Shown here piece by piece: positions 17,397-26,887 of a DNA stretch of 36,818 nucleotides. Both the position numbers and the translations under genes were made by a program. Positions within the stretch are counted from its first letter, which is position 1. Each line of letters opens with the position of its first letter. The notes beneath the pieces were generated by a model. The model was given only the letters and a program-made list of their open reading frames with translations, had not been told where the DNA came from and made no database searches. Origin of the DNA: Bordetella parapertussis (GTDB lineage Bacteria > Pseudomonadota > Gammaproteobacteria > Burkholderiales > JACQAP01); contig CAMDKM010000035.1 of NCBI GenBank assembly GCA_945900965.1, positions 1 to 36,818 on the forward strand, written 5' to 3'.

Positions 17397-18764
17397 ATGG
17401 TGATGCTGCTGCAAACGTTAGTGGCCTTTGTTGTTGCGCTAGGGGCCTTGATCGTTTTTCATGAGTTCGGTCATTATCTTGTCGCCCGACTGTGCGGGGT
17501 CAAGGTATTGCGTTTCTCGGTTGGCTTCGGGCGACCACTGCTGCGACGAACCTATGGAAAGGACGCCACCGAATGGGTGCTGACGGCATTTCCGCTGGGC
17601 GGCTACGTCAAGATGCTCGACGAACGCGAAGGTCCTGTGGCGCCCGAGGACATTGCTCGGGCGTTCAATCGACAGTCGATCGGGCGGCGTTTTGCCATCG
17701 TGCTGGCCGGGCCGGTGGCCAATTTTCTGCTGGCGATTCTCCTGTATTGGCTGCTGTTCATGCACGGGGTGCCGGGCGCACGTCCGATCGTTGGTGTCCC
17801 GCTCAAAGATTCGCCCGCTGCGCGCGCGCAATTTGTGCCTGGTGAGTTGATCGTCCGACTGGGAGAAAGTGAAATTACCACCTGGCAGGACGTGCGCTGG
17901 GCGATGCTGGAACATGCCTTGCGCAAGGAAGTCGTGAATGTCGAAGTGCAGTCGGAGCGTGGCGCGATCGAATTTCGGCGCCTCGATTTGTCCGCGGTGT
18001 CGGCCGAGCAGATCGACGCGGACCTGATGCAGATCGTGGGTCTGACGCGGTTTCAGCCGGTTCTCAAGCCCGTTATCGGAGAGCTGGTGCCCGGGGAGCC
18101 AGCCGAACGGGACGGGTTGAAAACCGCAGACGAAGTGATCAGCATCGACAACGTGCCCATCGAAACCTGGGACGATCTGGTTGCCGAAGTGAGCAAGGCT
18201 CCGGATCGCAAAATCGAATTCAAGGTTCGGCGGGAAGTCCAGGAAGCGCAACTATGGGTCACGCCTCGGGCCAGACAAATCAACAATCAGACCGTCGGCC
18301 GCATTGGCGCAGGCCCCGAGGTGGACGCGGCCCTCTCCAAACGCTTGATGACCGAAGTTCGCTATGGTCCGTTGGCCGCGCTGGGGCAGGCCGTCGATCG
18401 CACCTGGGAAGTGTCGGTGTTTTCCCTGAAAATGCTGGGCAAAATGATTGTCGGGGAGGTTTCGCTGCGCAACCTGAGCGGGCCGATCACGATTGCCGAT
18501 TATGCAGGGCAGTCGGCGCAATTGGGATGGCTATCGTATCTGAGCTTTCTAGCGCTGATCAGCATCAGCCTGGGAGTGTTGAATCTGTTGCCGGTGCCTT
18601 TGCTGGATGGCGGGCACCTGTTGTTCTATGTGGTGGAAATGATCAAGGGGAGCCCGGTTTCCGATCGGGTGATGGAGCTGGGCCAGCAGTTTGGCGTAGT
18701 ACTGTTGTTCAGCCTGATGGCGTTCGCAATATATAACGATATAAACCGCCTGTTGGGTGGCTGA
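17397..18764 (+). CDS. rseP: Site-2 intramembrane zinc metalloprotease RseP
   Basis: RseP performs the second, intramembrane cut of the anti-sigma factor RseA in the envelope-stress response and also removes leftover signal peptides. The 455-residue protein has the zinc site HEFGH at residues 22-26 in the first membrane helix and the third metal ligand in the C-terminal LLPVPLLDGGHLLFY. Between them lie two PDZ domains, about residues 120-215 and 220-310 (GELVPGEPAERDGLKTADEV). With ATG 17397 the HExxH numbering is the same as in E. coli RseP, which supports this start; a further in-frame ATG lies two codons later. It sits between dxr and bamA, the conserved position. Confidence 0.96.
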   Translation: MVMLLQTLVAFVVALGALIVFHEFGHYLVARLCGVKVLRFSVGFGRPLLRRTYGKDATEWVLTAFPLGGYVKMLDEREGPVAPEDIARAFNRQSIGRRFAIVLAGPVANFLLAILLYWLLFMHGVPGARPIVGVPLKDSPAARAQFVPGELIVRLGESEITTWQDVRWAMLEHALRKEVVNVEVQSERGAIEFRRLDLSAVSAEQIDADLMQIVGLTRFQPVLKPVIGELVPGEPAERDGLKTADEVISIDNVPIETWDDLVAEVSKAPDRKIEFKVRREVQEAQLWVTPRARQINNQTVGRIGAGPEVDAALSKRLMTEVRYGPLAALGQAVDRTWEVSVFSLKMLGKMIVGEVSLRNLSGPITIADYAGQSAQLGWLSYLSFLALISISLGVLNLLPVPLLDGGHLLFYVVEMIKGSPVSDRVMELGQQFGVVLLFSLMAFAIYNDINRLLGG

Positions 18765-18774
18765 ACGTGGAGAA

Positions 18775-21045
18775 ATGAAAAAGCCTCTATTGCTGTTGTG
18801 TCTGTGGTTTCTGTTTCCTCTAGCATCGTCGGCATTCGAACCTTTTCAGGTAAAGGATATCCGTGTCGAGGGTATTCAGCGAACCGAGGCGGGAACCATA
18901 TTTTCGTACCTGCCGATCAAGGTCGGCGATACGGTCAACGAGGAAAGAGCCAGTGCGGCGGTGCGTGCCTTGTTTGCCACCGGTTTCTTTCGCGACGTGC
19001 AACTGGAGGCCGATGGCGAGGTTCTGGTGGTCATTGTCGAAGAACGTCCCGCCATCGCACAAATAGAAATCGACGGCTCCAAGGAGTTCGACGGCAAGCA
19101 ATTGAAAGAAGCGCTCAAGCGCATCGGCCTGGCCGAATCGAGAATTTTTGACCGCGCGCTGTTGGAGCAAGCCGAACAGGAAGTCAAGAGTCAATACATC
19201 GCACGCGGCAAATATGGCGTCGGCATTACCTCCACGGTCACGCCCCTGGAGCGCAACCGGGTGGCGATCAATTTTCGAATCAGCGAAGGCGAAGTTGCCC
19301 GCATCAAACAAATCGACATTGTGGGTAACGTGCTGTTCAAAGATGACGATTTGCTGGACCAGTTCGTGTTGCGAGTGCCGGGTTTGATGACCTGGTACAG
19401 CAAAAACGATCAGTATTCGAAGCCGAAGCTCCAGGCCGATATCGAAAATCTGCGATCCTTTTACCAGAATCAGGGCTTTGTCGAATTCAGCGTCGATTCC
19501 ACCCAGGTATCGATAACACCCGACAAGAAGGATATTTTCATCACGGTCAATATTACCGAGGGTCAAAAATACCGGGTGGGGGAAATCAAGTTCGCGGGGG
19601 AACTGATAGTGCCGGAGGCCGAACTGGTCAAGCAGGTCCGGCTCAAGCGCGGCGATTTGTTCTCACGAGACAAACTTGCCGAAACCAGCAAACTGATTGC
19701 CGATCGTCTGGGGGATGAAGGTTACGCCTTCGCCGGAGTCAGCCCGGTGCCCGAATTCGATCGGGAGAAAAAACTGGTTTCATTCACGCTGTATCTGGAC
19801 CCCGGCCGGCGCGTATATGTTCACCGCGTGAACATTGTCGGCAATTCCAATACCCGCGACGAAGTGATCCGACGCGAGATGAGGCAAATGGAAGGCGGGT
19901 GGTACTCCACGGGAAAATTGGCACGCTCTCGCCAGCGCATCGACAAGCTCGGTTTTTTCTCCGAAGTACTGGTGAATACGCCTGCGGTCCCGGCCACCAA
20001 CGACCAGGTGGATGTGGAAATCAAGGTCACGGAGCGCGCGACCGGCAATTTGACCGCCGGGGTGGGATACTCCTCCACGGAAAATGTTGTGTTGTCTGCG
20101 GGGCTTTCGCAAAGCAATATTTTCGGCACCGGCAATTCGCTGGCATTTCAAATCAATACCGGCAGCATCAATCAAACCTACTCGATTTCCTATACGAATC
20201 CCTATTACACCGACGACGGCGTGAGCCGTGGATTCGACCTCTACAAGCGCGATGTGGATGTGTCGGAATTGTCCGCGGTGGGAAGTTATGTCACGTCAAC
20301 CGTGGGCGGGGGGTTGCGTTTTGGCGTGCCGATCACTGAATTCGACACTGTTCATTACGGTCTGGGCATGGAAAATACCAAAATTACCCTGTTCCCGAAT
20401 TCCTCCCAGCGTTACGTGGATTTTGTGCAGCAGTTCGGGGAGAAATACGGAACGGTACTGGGCACCGTAGGCTGGTCACGGGACAAGCGCGACAGCGTGA
20501 TTTATCCGACGCGCGGCACGTATCAGAGAATAAGCACCGAAGCCGGCTTGCCCAGTGGGGATCTGACCTACTACCGGCTCAATTACCAGCATCAGTGGTA
20601 TTATCCGATCAGTGGCGAATGGGTGTTTTATCTGAACAGTCAGGCGGGTTATGCGGCGGGTTACGACCAAAAACCCCTGCCGTTCTACAAGGTGTTTTAT
20701 CTGGGAGGCGTGAGTTCCCTGCGCGGTTATGAGCCGGCTTCGATCGGCCCCAAGGATGCCAGCGGAGACGCCCTTGGCGGAAGTCGATTGATGCTGGCCA
20801 ATGCGGAAATTTTGTTTCCCCTGCCGGGACTCGAAAAGGACAAATCGGTACGGCTAAGTTGGTTTGTAGACGGCGGGGTCGTTGGCGAAAGCTACGATTT
20901 CGGCGAAGCCAGGTACTCGACAGGCTTTGCCTTCAATTGGTTTTCGCCGGTTGGGCCGATACGCTTGAGTTTTGGCAGGGCCCTGAATTCCGAACCGGGA
21001 GACCGGCTGCAACGCCTGCAGTTTTCGCTTGGCACGGCATTCTGA
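18775..21045 (+). CDS. bamA: Outer-membrane protein assembly factor BamA
   Basis: BamA is the core of the BAM complex, which folds beta-barrel proteins into the outer membrane. The 756 residues start with a signal peptide (MKKPLLLLCLWFLFPLASSA, cut near residue 20), followed by five POTRA domains (about 24-350) in the periplasm, beginning VKDIRVEGIQRTEAG, and a 16-strand Omp85 barrel. The conserved loop-6 motif RGY is at residues 650-652 within SSLRGYEPASIGP, and the chain ends in LQFSLGTAF with a terminal Phe as expected for outer-membrane barrels. ATG 18775 is chosen because it places the signal peptide at the N-terminus; an in-frame GTG at 18757 would add six residues. skp/ompH follows after 87 bases. 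Confidence 0.97.
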   Translation: MKKPLLLLCLWFLFPLASSAFEPFQVKDIRVEGIQRTEAGTIFSYLPIKVGDTVNEERASAAVRALFATGFFRDVQLEADGEVLVVIVEERPAIAQIEIDGSKEFDGKQLKEALKRIGLAESRIFDRALLEQAEQEVKSQYIARGKYGVGITSTVTPLERNRVAINFRISEGEVARIKQIDIVGNVLFKDDDLLDQFVLRVPGLMTWYSKNDQYSKPKLQADIENLRSFYQNQGFVEFSVDSTQVSITPDKKDIFITVNITEGQKYRVGEIKFAGELIVPEAELVKQVRLKRGDLFSRDKLAETSKLIADRLGDEGYAFAGVSPVPEFDREKKLVSFTLYLDPGRRVYVHRVNIVGNSNTRDEVIRREMRQMEGGWYSTGKLARSRQRIDKLGFFSEVLVNTPAVPATNDQVDVEIKVTERATGNLTAGVGYSSTENVVLSAGLSQSNIFGTGNSLAFQINTGSINQTYSISYTNPYYTDDGVSRGFDLYKRDVDVSELSAVGSYVTSTVGGGLRFGVPITEFDTVHYGLGMENTKITLFPNSSQRYVDFVQQFGEKYGTVLGTVGWSRDKRDSVIYPTRGTYQRISTEAGLPSGDLTYYRLNYQHQWYYPISGEWVFYLNSQAGYAAGYDQKPLPFYKVFYLGGVSSLRGYEPASIGPKDASGDALGGSRLMLANAEILFPLPGLEKDKSVRLSWFVDGGVVGESYDFGEARYSTGFAFNWFSPVGPIRLSFGRALNSEPGDRLQRLQFSLGTAF

Positions 21046-21132
21046 TCGGTTGCCATGGGCGCAATTTGCAAAAGGCGCGATGTGGCCAGGGGTTTAGGCT
21101 GGCGCGATCGCGCTGAAACATAGGAGGATGAG

Positions 21133-21633
21133 GTGAAAATTTCTTCGCTGGTGCTGGTTCTTATCCCCTTGCTTGCCGGGGTCTCCGCTGCCATGGCGGC
21201 GGAAACAAGAATTGGCGTGGTGAGAATAGAGCGCTTGCTCCGGGAGGCGGCGCCGGCCGTGGCTGCCGAGAAAAAGCTCAAACAGGAATTCGCGCCGCGC
21301 GATCAAGAGCTGCAAAAAGTGGCGAAACATGTTCGCGAGCTGCAATCGAGCCTCGATAAAGAGGCCGTGACACTAAGCGAATCCCAGCGCCGGGACAAGG
21401 AGCAGGAACTGGCCCGGATGAATCGCGATTTGCAGAGGATACAGCGCGAATTCCGGGAAGATCTGAATCTTCGCCGCAACGAGGAATTTGCTGCCATCAT
21501 CGAGCGGGCCAACAAGGTCATTCAGCAGATCGCGGATGCGGAGAAATTCGATCTGATCCTTCAGGAAGCCGTTTATATCAGCCCGCGCATCGACATCACC
21601 GAAAAGGTGATCAAGGCGCTGTCGGACAAGTAA
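21133..21633 (+). CDS. skp: OmpH/Skp periplasmic chaperone
   Basis: Skp is a trimeric periplasmic chaperone that holds unfolded outer-membrane proteins on the way to BamA. The 166-residue protein has a signal peptide of about 22 residues (ISSLVLVLIPLLAGVSAAMA, cut near AMA-AE), the short beta core TRIGVVRIERLL, and then a long charged coiled-coil arm (about residues 40-125, rich in Lys, Glu, Arg and Gln). It ends in the second core part KFDLILQEAVYISPRIDIT. The start is GTG at 21133, with a strong AGGAGG at 21122-21127 just before it; the ATG at 21128 runs into a stop after two codons. Its position between bamA and lpxD is the conserved one. Confidence 0.93.
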   Translation: MKISSLVLVLIPLLAGVSAAMAAETRIGVVRIERLLREAAPAVAAEKKLKQEFAPRDQELQKVAKHVRELQSSLDKEAVTLSESQRRDKEQELARMNRDLQRIQREFREDLNLRRNEEFAAIIERANKVIQQIADAEKFDLILQEAVYISPRIDITEKVIKALSDK

Positions 21634-21673
21634 GGATTGGTTCGTACGTTGCGATCGCAAGCCGCGTCACCCC

Positions 21674-22741
21674 ATGGCCGGTGAGTCGATGAAGGACGAC
21701 GTCCGCAAGACATTTTCGCTGGCCGAAATTGCCGGACACCTCGGCGCAAGGGTAATGGGCGATGCCGCGGTGCGCGTGGTTCAGGTGGCCACGCTGGAAT
21801 CCGCCGCTGCGGGATATCTGGCGTTTATTACCCATCGACGTTTTTTGCCCTTGCTGGCGACTACCGGAGCCAGCGCCGTGATCGTGGGCGAAGACATGAG
21901 CGAGGCAACCCAGTTGCCGCGTGTCGTGTGCAAGAATCCTTATGCCGCTTACGCCAAAATCGCCACTCTGTTAAATCCCATCATGCCTGCCAGCCCCGGA
22001 GTACATCCCTCGGCACAGGTGCATGCTCTGGCTACGGTTGCGGATAGTGCCAGTATCGGACCTTGCGCGGTCATTGAAGAAGGCGTAACGCTGGCGCAAG
22101 GGGTGATTGTGGGCGCCGGCTGTTTCGTTGGCAGGGGAACACACATCGGCGAATTCAGCAGGCTGCATCCCAGGGCGGTGATTTATCATGACTGCGTTAT
22201 TGGCGCGCGAACCGTGGTGCATTCCGGTGCTGTGATCGGTGCCGATGGATTCGGCATGGTCATGGACCAGGGGTGTTGGTTGAAAATCCCTCAAATTGGG
22301 CGAGTCGTGATCGGAGACGATGTCGAGGTCGGCGCCAATACGACGATCGACCGCGGCGCGATGGACGATACAATCGTCGAGGACGACGTCAAACTCGATA
22401 ATCAGATCCAGATCGGGCACAACTGCCGGATCGGGGCCCACACCGCGATCGCCGGGTGCGTGGGCATTGCCGGCAGCGCCAAAATCGGCCGCAATTGCCG
22501 ACTCGGGGGTGGGGCCATGATCGCGGGACATTTAAGCATCGCCGATGGCGTGGAAGTGTCCGGCGGCACCCTGGTGGCAAAGTCGATCGCGAAATCCGGC
22601 ACCTATACCGCGGTATTTCCGATGTCCGCGCACGAAGACTGGCTGAAGAACGCTTCGCTCATCCGCCGATTGCATGATTTGCACGCGAGAATTCGCGATC
22701 TGGAAACCAAGCAGCGCATTGCGCAGGGGTCAAACAAGTGA
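21674..22741 (+). CDS. lpxD: UDP-3-O-acylglucosamine N-acyltransferase
   Basis: LpxD transfers the second hydroxyacyl chain from ACP to UDP-3-O-acyl-glucosamine, the third step of lipid A synthesis. The 355 residues begin with the uridine-binding domain ([29 protein letters not shown]) and then form a left-handed beta helix of hexapeptide repeats from about residue 110 on, e.g. [20 protein letters not shown] and GADGFGMV. The catalytic His is in [13 protein letters not shown]-terminal helix follows ([16 protein letters not shown]). The ATG at 21674 is used; a second in-frame ATG at 21689 has a weak GGTGAG before it and would remove five residues. The stop overlaps the fabZ GTG start (GTGA). 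Confidence 0.96.
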   Translation: MAGESMKDDVRKTFSLAEIAGHLGARVMGDAAVRVVQVATLESAAAGYLAFITHRRFLPLLATTGASAVIVGEDMSEATQLPRVVCKNPYAAYAKIATLLNPIMPASPGVHPSAQVHALATVADSASIGPCAVIEEGVTLAQGVIVGAGCFVGRGTHIGEFSRLHPRAVIYHDCVIGARTVVHSGAVIGADGFGMVMDQGCWLKIPQIGRVVIGDDVEVGANTTIDRGAMDDTIVEDDVKLDNQIQIGHNCRIGAHTAIAGCVGIAGSAKIGRNCRLGGGAMIAGHLSIADGVEVSGGTLVAKSIAKSGTYTAVFPMSAHEDWLKNASLIRRLHDLHARIRDLETKQRIAQGSNK

Positions 22742-23196
22742 ATACGTTGGAAATAAAATCGATCATGGAGCACCTGCCGCATCGTTATCCGATGTTGTTG
22801 ATAGATCGGGTACTGTCTTGCGATCCCGGCAAGGAGATCGTGGCGATTAAAAATGTCTCGATTAACGAGCCCTATTTCACCGGCCATTTCCCTCATCACC
22901 CGGTCATGCCCGGAGTCATGATCATCGAGGCCATGGCGCAAGCGGCGGCGATTCTGGCGTTTCAGACCTTCCAGTTGAAAAGCGACAAGGACAATGTGTA
23001 TTACTTCGCGGGCATCGACGAAGCGCGTTTCAAGAAGCCGGTGGTACCCGGCGACAGATTGGTGCTCAAGGCGCAAATCCTTCGCACCATGCGGGGAATC
23101 TGGAAATTTTCCGCCCAGGCGTTTGTCGAAGATGCATTGGTCGCCGAGGCCAAGCTGTTGTGCACGATGCGTGGATTGGCGGGGAGCGCAACTTGA
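22738..23196 (+). CDS. fabZ: 3-hydroxyacyl-ACP dehydratase FabZ
   Basis: FabZ removes water from 3-hydroxyacyl-ACP in fatty acid elongation and so competes with LpxA and LpxD for the same hydroxyacyl-ACP pool. The 152 residues form a hot-dog fold. The hallmark [20 protein letters not shown] carries the catalytic His (in HFPHHP) and Glu (in IIEAMA), and [14 protein letters not shown] opens the domain. The start is GTG 22738 overlapping the lpxD stop, and its own stop overlaps the lpxA start (TTGA), so three lipid genes in a row are translationally linked. This placement among lpx genes is conserved in proteobacteria. Confidence 0.97.
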   Translation: MNTLEIKSIMEHLPHRYPMLLIDRVLSCDPGKEIVAIKNVSINEPYFTGHFPHHPVMPGVMIIEAMAQAAAILAFQTFQLKSDKDNVYYFAGIDEARFKKPVVPGDRLVLKAQILRTMRGIWKFSAQAFVEDALVAEAKLLCTMRGLAGSAT

Positions 23197-23966
23197 CGAT
23201 TCACCCGAGCGCTATCGTCCATCCGGACGCCAGGCTGGCCAAGGATGTCACGATAGGGCCCTACGCCTTGATTGGCGAACAGGTGGAAATCGGCGCAGGC
23301 ACTTCGATCGGTGCCCACGCCATCATAGAGGGTCGAACTCGCCTTGGTCGCAATAATCGGGTGTTTGCCCACGCCGTGTTGGGGGGTATTCCGCAAGACA
23401 AGAAATACGCAGCGGAACCCACGTCACTGGAGATCGGCGATGGCAATCTGATCCGCGAATTTTGCACTTTCAATATCGGAACCGCGCAGGATGGTGGTGT
23501 TACCCGCATGGGCAACCATAACTGGATCATGGCCTACGTTCATGTGGCCCACGATTGCCAGATTGGCGACCACACAACGATCGCCAACTGCACCCAACTG
23601 GCGGGCCACGTTCATGTCGGCGATCATGCGGTGCTTGGAGGGTTTACCGGCATTCACCAGTTTTGCCGGGTTGGCGCGCACGCCCTTACCGGCGTGGGAT
23701 CGGTGGTTTTGGCGGATGTGCCGCCCTACGTGACGGCCATGGGCAATACGGCGCAACCTCGAGGGATCAACGCCGAGGGATTACGAAGGCGCGGGTTCGA
23801 AGATGCCGCCGTTCAGGGCATTCGGCGGGCATTCAAAACACTCTACAAGTCGGGGCTGTCCCTGGAAGATGCCAAACAGGCGATTCTGGAACAGGCCCAG
23901 CAGTGCCCGGAGTTGAAGATTCTGGTCGATTTTCTGGCGGGTTCCCGTCGCAGCATCATTCGTTGA
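23193..23966 (+). CDS. lpxA: Acyl-ACP--UDP-N-acetylglucosamine O-acyltransferase
   Basis: LpxA adds the first hydroxyacyl chain to UDP-GlcNAc, starting lipid A synthesis, in the cytoplasm. The 257 residues are a trimeric left-handed beta helix of hexapeptide repeats ([21 protein letters not shown] and on), followed by a helical C-terminal domain ([19 protein letters not shown]). The catalytic His corresponds to His120 in [11 protein letters not shown], and [10 protein letters not shown] is the usual contact region. The start is TTG at 23193, overlapping the fabZ stop (TTGA) with GGGGAG about eight bases before it; an open frame runs back into fabZ but is not LpxA-like. The CTFNIGT wording resembles betaproteobacterial LpxA rather than the enteric form. 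Confidence 0.96.
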   Translation: MTIHPSAIVHPDARLAKDVTIGPYALIGEQVEIGAGTSIGAHAIIEGRTRLGRNNRVFAHAVLGGIPQDKKYAAEPTSLEIGDGNLIREFCTFNIGTAQDGGVTRMGNHNWIMAYVHVAHDCQIGDHTTIANCTQLAGHVHVGDHAVLGGFTGIHQFCRVGAHALTGVGSVVLADVPPYVTAMGNTAQPRGINAEGLRRRGFEDAAVQGIRRAFKTLYKSGLSLEDAKQAILEQAQQCPELKILVDFLAGSRRSIIR

Positions 23967-23967
23967 C

Positions 23968-25185
23968 ATGCCCGGCGCAGGCAACAGGAAAATTCGTATC
24001 GCCCTGATCGCCGGCGAAGCCTCCGGCGATCTGCTCGGCGCCCATCTTCTCAAGGCGCTTGCTTCAAGCCTCGGCGACTTCGAGGCCTATGGTATCGGCG
24101 GGCCGCGCATGCAGTCCGAAGGCATGCAGAGCTGGTACCCTATGGAGTGGTTCGCAGTACGCGGTTATGTCGAAGTGCTAAAAAGTCTGCCGCGATTGAT
24201 TCGCGTGCGTCGCGAAATCAAGCGCAGGCTGCTGCAAGACCCGCCCGATCTGTTTATCGGTATCGACGCGCCCGATTTCAATCTCCGGCTCGAACGTACA
24301 TTGCGGGCACGGGGTATCGAAACTGTTCACTATGTCAGCCCGTCGATCTGGGCCTGGCGCGGCGAACGCATTCACCAGATCAAACGCAGCGCGTCCAAGG
24401 TGCTGGCGCTGTTTCCCTTCGAAAAGCCCATTTACGAGCAAGCCGGCGTGCCGGTCCACTACGTTGGGCATCCTCTGGCCGATGAGATTCCGGAGGTTCC
24501 GGACCGGGCCGCGGCGCGCGAACAAATGCGTCTGTCGCCCAGGCGCACCGTGGTTGCCTTGCTTCCCGGTAGCCGGCAGAGCGAAGTCCGCCTGATGGGC
24601 GAATTGTTCGTGGCCACGGCCAAAAAACTTTCGGAGCAGAATTCCGATATCCAGTTCCTGGTGCCCTTGGTGAGCCGGGAGACCAGAATGATCTTCGAAG
24701 AGGCCATTTACCGCCAGCAAGGCGAACACTTGCCGATGACTGTTTTGTTTGGCCACGCGCAGGTGGCCATGACGGCAGCAGATGTGGTGCTGGCAGCCTC
24801 CGGTACAGTGACTTTGGAGGCAGCGTTGCTCAAGCGCCCGATGGTGATCAGTTACCGAGTATCCCGGCTGTCGGCCTGGCTCATGCGGCGCAAGGCTTAC
24901 CTTCCCTATGTGGGGCTGCCCAATATTCTGGCCGGGGAATTCATTGTTCCGGAATTTCTGCAGGAAGAGGCCACGCCCGACAATCTGGCTCAAGCCTTGG
25001 GCAACCTTATTGCAGATAAAAATGTGCGGGCGCGGCTGGAAGAGAAATTTCTTGCCATTCATCGAACGCTCCGCCAAGGCGCCGCGGCACGGGCCGTGGA
25101 AGCCATATTGCCGCTGCTGGGCTCGCATGCCCAAGCCGCGGCGCCGGCCATTTCCCAATCGGCAGGCATGAGGCTTGGCGCCTGA
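23968..25185 (+). CDS. lpxB: Lipid A disaccharide synthase
   Basis: LpxB joins UDP-2,3-diacylglucosamine and lipid X into the lipid A disaccharide; it is a peripheral inner-membrane glycosyltransferase of family GT19. The 405 residues open with [20 protein letters not shown] and contain [36 protein letters not shown], the nucleotide-binding [11 protein letters not shown] and [20 protein letters not shown]. The chain after [14 protein letters not shown] is a variable Ala-rich tail. The ATG lies one base after the lpxA stop. With lpxD, fabZ and lpxA it gives most early steps of lipid A synthesis in one transcription unit; lpxC and lpxH must be elsewhere. rnhB follows. Confidence 0.97.
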   Translation: MPGAGNRKIRIALIAGEASGDLLGAHLLKALASSLGDFEAYGIGGPRMQSEGMQSWYPMEWFAVRGYVEVLKSLPRLIRVRREIKRRLLQDPPDLFIGIDAPDFNLRLERTLRARGIETVHYVSPSIWAWRGERIHQIKRSASKVLALFPFEKPIYEQAGVPVHYVGHPLADEIPEVPDRAAAREQMRLSPRRTVVALLPGSRQSEVRLMGELFVATAKKLSEQNSDIQFLVPLVSRETRMIFEEAIYRQQGEHLPMTVLFGHAQVAMTAADVVLAASGTVTLEAALLKRPMVISYRVSRLSAWLMRRKAYLPYVGLPNILAGEFIVPEFLQEEATPDNLAQALGNLIADKNVRARLEEKFLAIHRTLRQGAAARAVEAILPLLGSHAQAAAPAISQSAGMRLGA

Positions 25186-25195
25186 ACGCGCCGCT

Positions 25196-25753
25196 ATGCG
25201 GATAGCCGGAGTCGACGAGGCGGGCCGTGGCCCTTTGGCCGGGCCGGTGTTCGCCGCTTGTGTTGTGCTGAATCAAGACGTGACAATTGCAGGGCTGGCC
25301 GATTCCAAAGCGCTCTCCGCACTGCGGCGCCAACAACTGGCCGGGCAAATCAAGGTGCAGGCAGCCGCCTGGGCGATAGCGAGTGCATCCGTTGAAGAAA
25401 TCGACAGGCTGAATATTCTTCAGGCAAGTTTGCTTGCCATGCAACGGGCAGTGGAGCAATTGACGCCAGGTCCGGACCAGGTGCTGGTGGACGGATTGCA
25501 TTGTCCGATCTTGCGATGTCCGGCGCGTGCGATCGTGCGCGGCGACAGCACGGTGCCGTCCATTTCCGCCGCCTCGATTCTGGCCAAGACCGCCCGCGAT
25601 GCCTTGATGCTGGAACTACACGGCTCCTATCCGCACTACGGATTTGATCGTCACAAGGGATATCCCACCGCCGACCACATGGCCGCCTTGAATCAATTTG
25701 GTGTGTCGCCGGTTCACCGGCGCAGTTTCCGGCCGGTGCGGGAGTTGATCTGA
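25196..25753 (+). CDS. rnhB: Ribonuclease HII
   Basis: RNase HII cuts RNA in RNA-DNA hybrids and starts removal of single ribonucleotides from DNA. The 185 residues begin [16 protein letters not shown], with the catalytic Asp-Glu pair and the GRG motif that recognises the ribonucleotide. Other acidic residues are in VLVDGLH and the region around [18 protein letters not shown]; the C-terminal [17 protein letters not shown] is typical. ATG 25196 is the simplest start; an in-frame TTG at 25175 would add seven residues and overlap lpxB. It ends the plus-strand run that begins at rpsB; dnaE, the next gene in E. coli, is not here. It faces ppsR with a palindromic repeat in between. Confidence 0.95.
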   Translation: MRIAGVDEAGRGPLAGPVFAACVVLNQDVTIAGLADSKALSALRRQQLAGQIKVQAAAWAIASASVEEIDRLNILQASLLAMQRAVEQLTPGPDQVLVDGLHCPILRCPARAIVRGDSTVPSISAASILAKTARDALMLELHGSYPHYGFDRHKGYPTADHMAALNQFGVSPVHRRSFRPVRELI

Positions 25754-25822
25754 ACACGAATATTCCATTAGCGCTCAATTTTCAATGGAAGATCCGAGTT
25801 CAATTGAAACGCAAAACTCTTC

Positions 25823-25951
25823 AACACGAAGGGCGCGAAGGTAAACACGAAGGTCCACGAAGGAAGTCTGTATCAGGAAAACGCGTTCAGGATTCACTTG
25901 TACTTGGTTTCCTTCGTGTCCTTCGTGAAAACCTTCGTGCGCCTTCGTGTT
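25823..25951. repeat. Imperfect palindrome, family B, between rnhB and ppsR
   Basis: Left arm 25823-25865 and right arm 25909-25951 are near-perfect reverse complements over about 43 bases; each is made of repeated CACGAAGG units (AACACGAAGG, GCGAAGG, ACACGAAGG, CCACGAAGGAA). The spacer is 43 bases. A run of six T follows at 25959-25964. It occupies most of the gap between two convergent genes and could stop transcription from both sides. Its sequence is unrelated to family A. The 25754-25822 part before it shows no gene. Confidence 0.8.
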
Positions 25952-25972
25952 AAGCGCGTTTTTTCATTCCCT

Positions 25973-26806
25973 TCAATAAATGTGCCGCTGCAGATTGGCT
26001 TGATGCAGGATCTTTGTCGCCAGCTCTTCGATGGATCTTGCCGTGGTATCGAGCACGGGAATGCCTTCGCGGCGCATCAAGATGTCGGCTTGCAGAAGCT
26101 CGTATTCGCAATTGTCCCGGCTCGCGTAAGGGCTGCCGGGGCGCCGTTCGGTGCGCACCTCGTGAAGCCGATCCGCGCCGATGGTCAGTCCGAATAATTT
26201 TTTTCGATACGGACGTACCGCAGCGGGCAGGGCGGCCGCTTCGAAATCATCCGGTATCAAGGGATAGTTGGCGGCACGAATGCCGAATTGCAATGCCATA
26301 TACAGGCAGGTCGGCGTCTTTCCGCAACGGGAAACCCCCACCAGGATAACGTCTGCATTGCCAAGGTCGCGCACGGTCTGGCCATCGTCATGCGACAGGG
26401 CAAAGTTGATCGCCTCGATACGCTGGAAATATTCATTGTTGCGCGCGCTGTGCGAGCGGCCCACCGTGTGCGACGACTGCACGCCCAATTCCCGCTCCAT
26501 GGGGGCGATGAAAACGTGGAAACAGTCGATGAAAAAGGCGTTGGCCTGCTGGATGACTTCGCTGATGGCGCCGTCCACCAGCGTGCTGAATATCAGCGGC
26601 CGCAGCCCTTCTTTTTGCGCCGCCTGATTCACCTGTCTTACGGCCTCTTGTGCCTTGCCGATCGAATCGACGTAGGGCAGCGTAATCTCCGTGAAACTGA
26701 CCTGATCGAACTGCGTCAGCAGGCTGTGGCCCAGCATTTCGGCGGTAATACCGGTGCGGTCGGAGATAAAAAATGCGGTTCGTCTGGGAGCGTTTGGATC
26801 TTGCAT
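25973..26806 (-). CDS. ppsR: PEP synthase regulatory protein (bifunctional kinase/pyrophosphorylase)
   Basis: PpsR (DUF299 family) switches PEP synthase off by ADP-dependent phosphorylation of a threonine near the catalytic His and on again by phosphate-dependent removal. The 277 residues match the E. coli length. The N-terminal FFISDRTGITAEMLGHSLL and the P-loop GVSRCGKTPTCLYMA, preceded by DVILV, are diagnostic; SSHTVGRSHSARNNEYFQRI and the C-terminal VLDTTARSIEELATKIL also fit. The start is at 26806; the frame is open upstream into ppsA on the other strand, but those residues are unrelated. It is divergent from its target gene ppsA, with 81 bases between the starts. This divergent pair is common in betaproteobacteria. 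Confidence 0.96.
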   Translation of the reverse strand: MQDPNAPRRTAFFISDRTGITAEMLGHSLLTQFDQVSFTEITLPYVDSIGKAQEAVRQVNQAAQKEGLRPLIFSTLVDGAISEVIQQANAFFIDCFHVFIAPMERELGVQSSHTVGRSHSARNNEYFQRIEAINFALSHDDGQTVRDLGNADVILVGVSRCGKTPTCLYMALQFGIRAANYPLIPDDFEAAALPAAVRPYRKKLFGLTIGADRLHEVRTERRPGSPYASRDNCEYELLQADILMRREGIPVLDTTARSIEELATKILHQANLQRHIY

Positions 26807-26887
26807 CGTGATGGATGTCGCACGTAAGTGACGGGCAATCGTTAAAATAGCACCTTTTCCACAACACCGAATTTGCGGGTTATTCGA

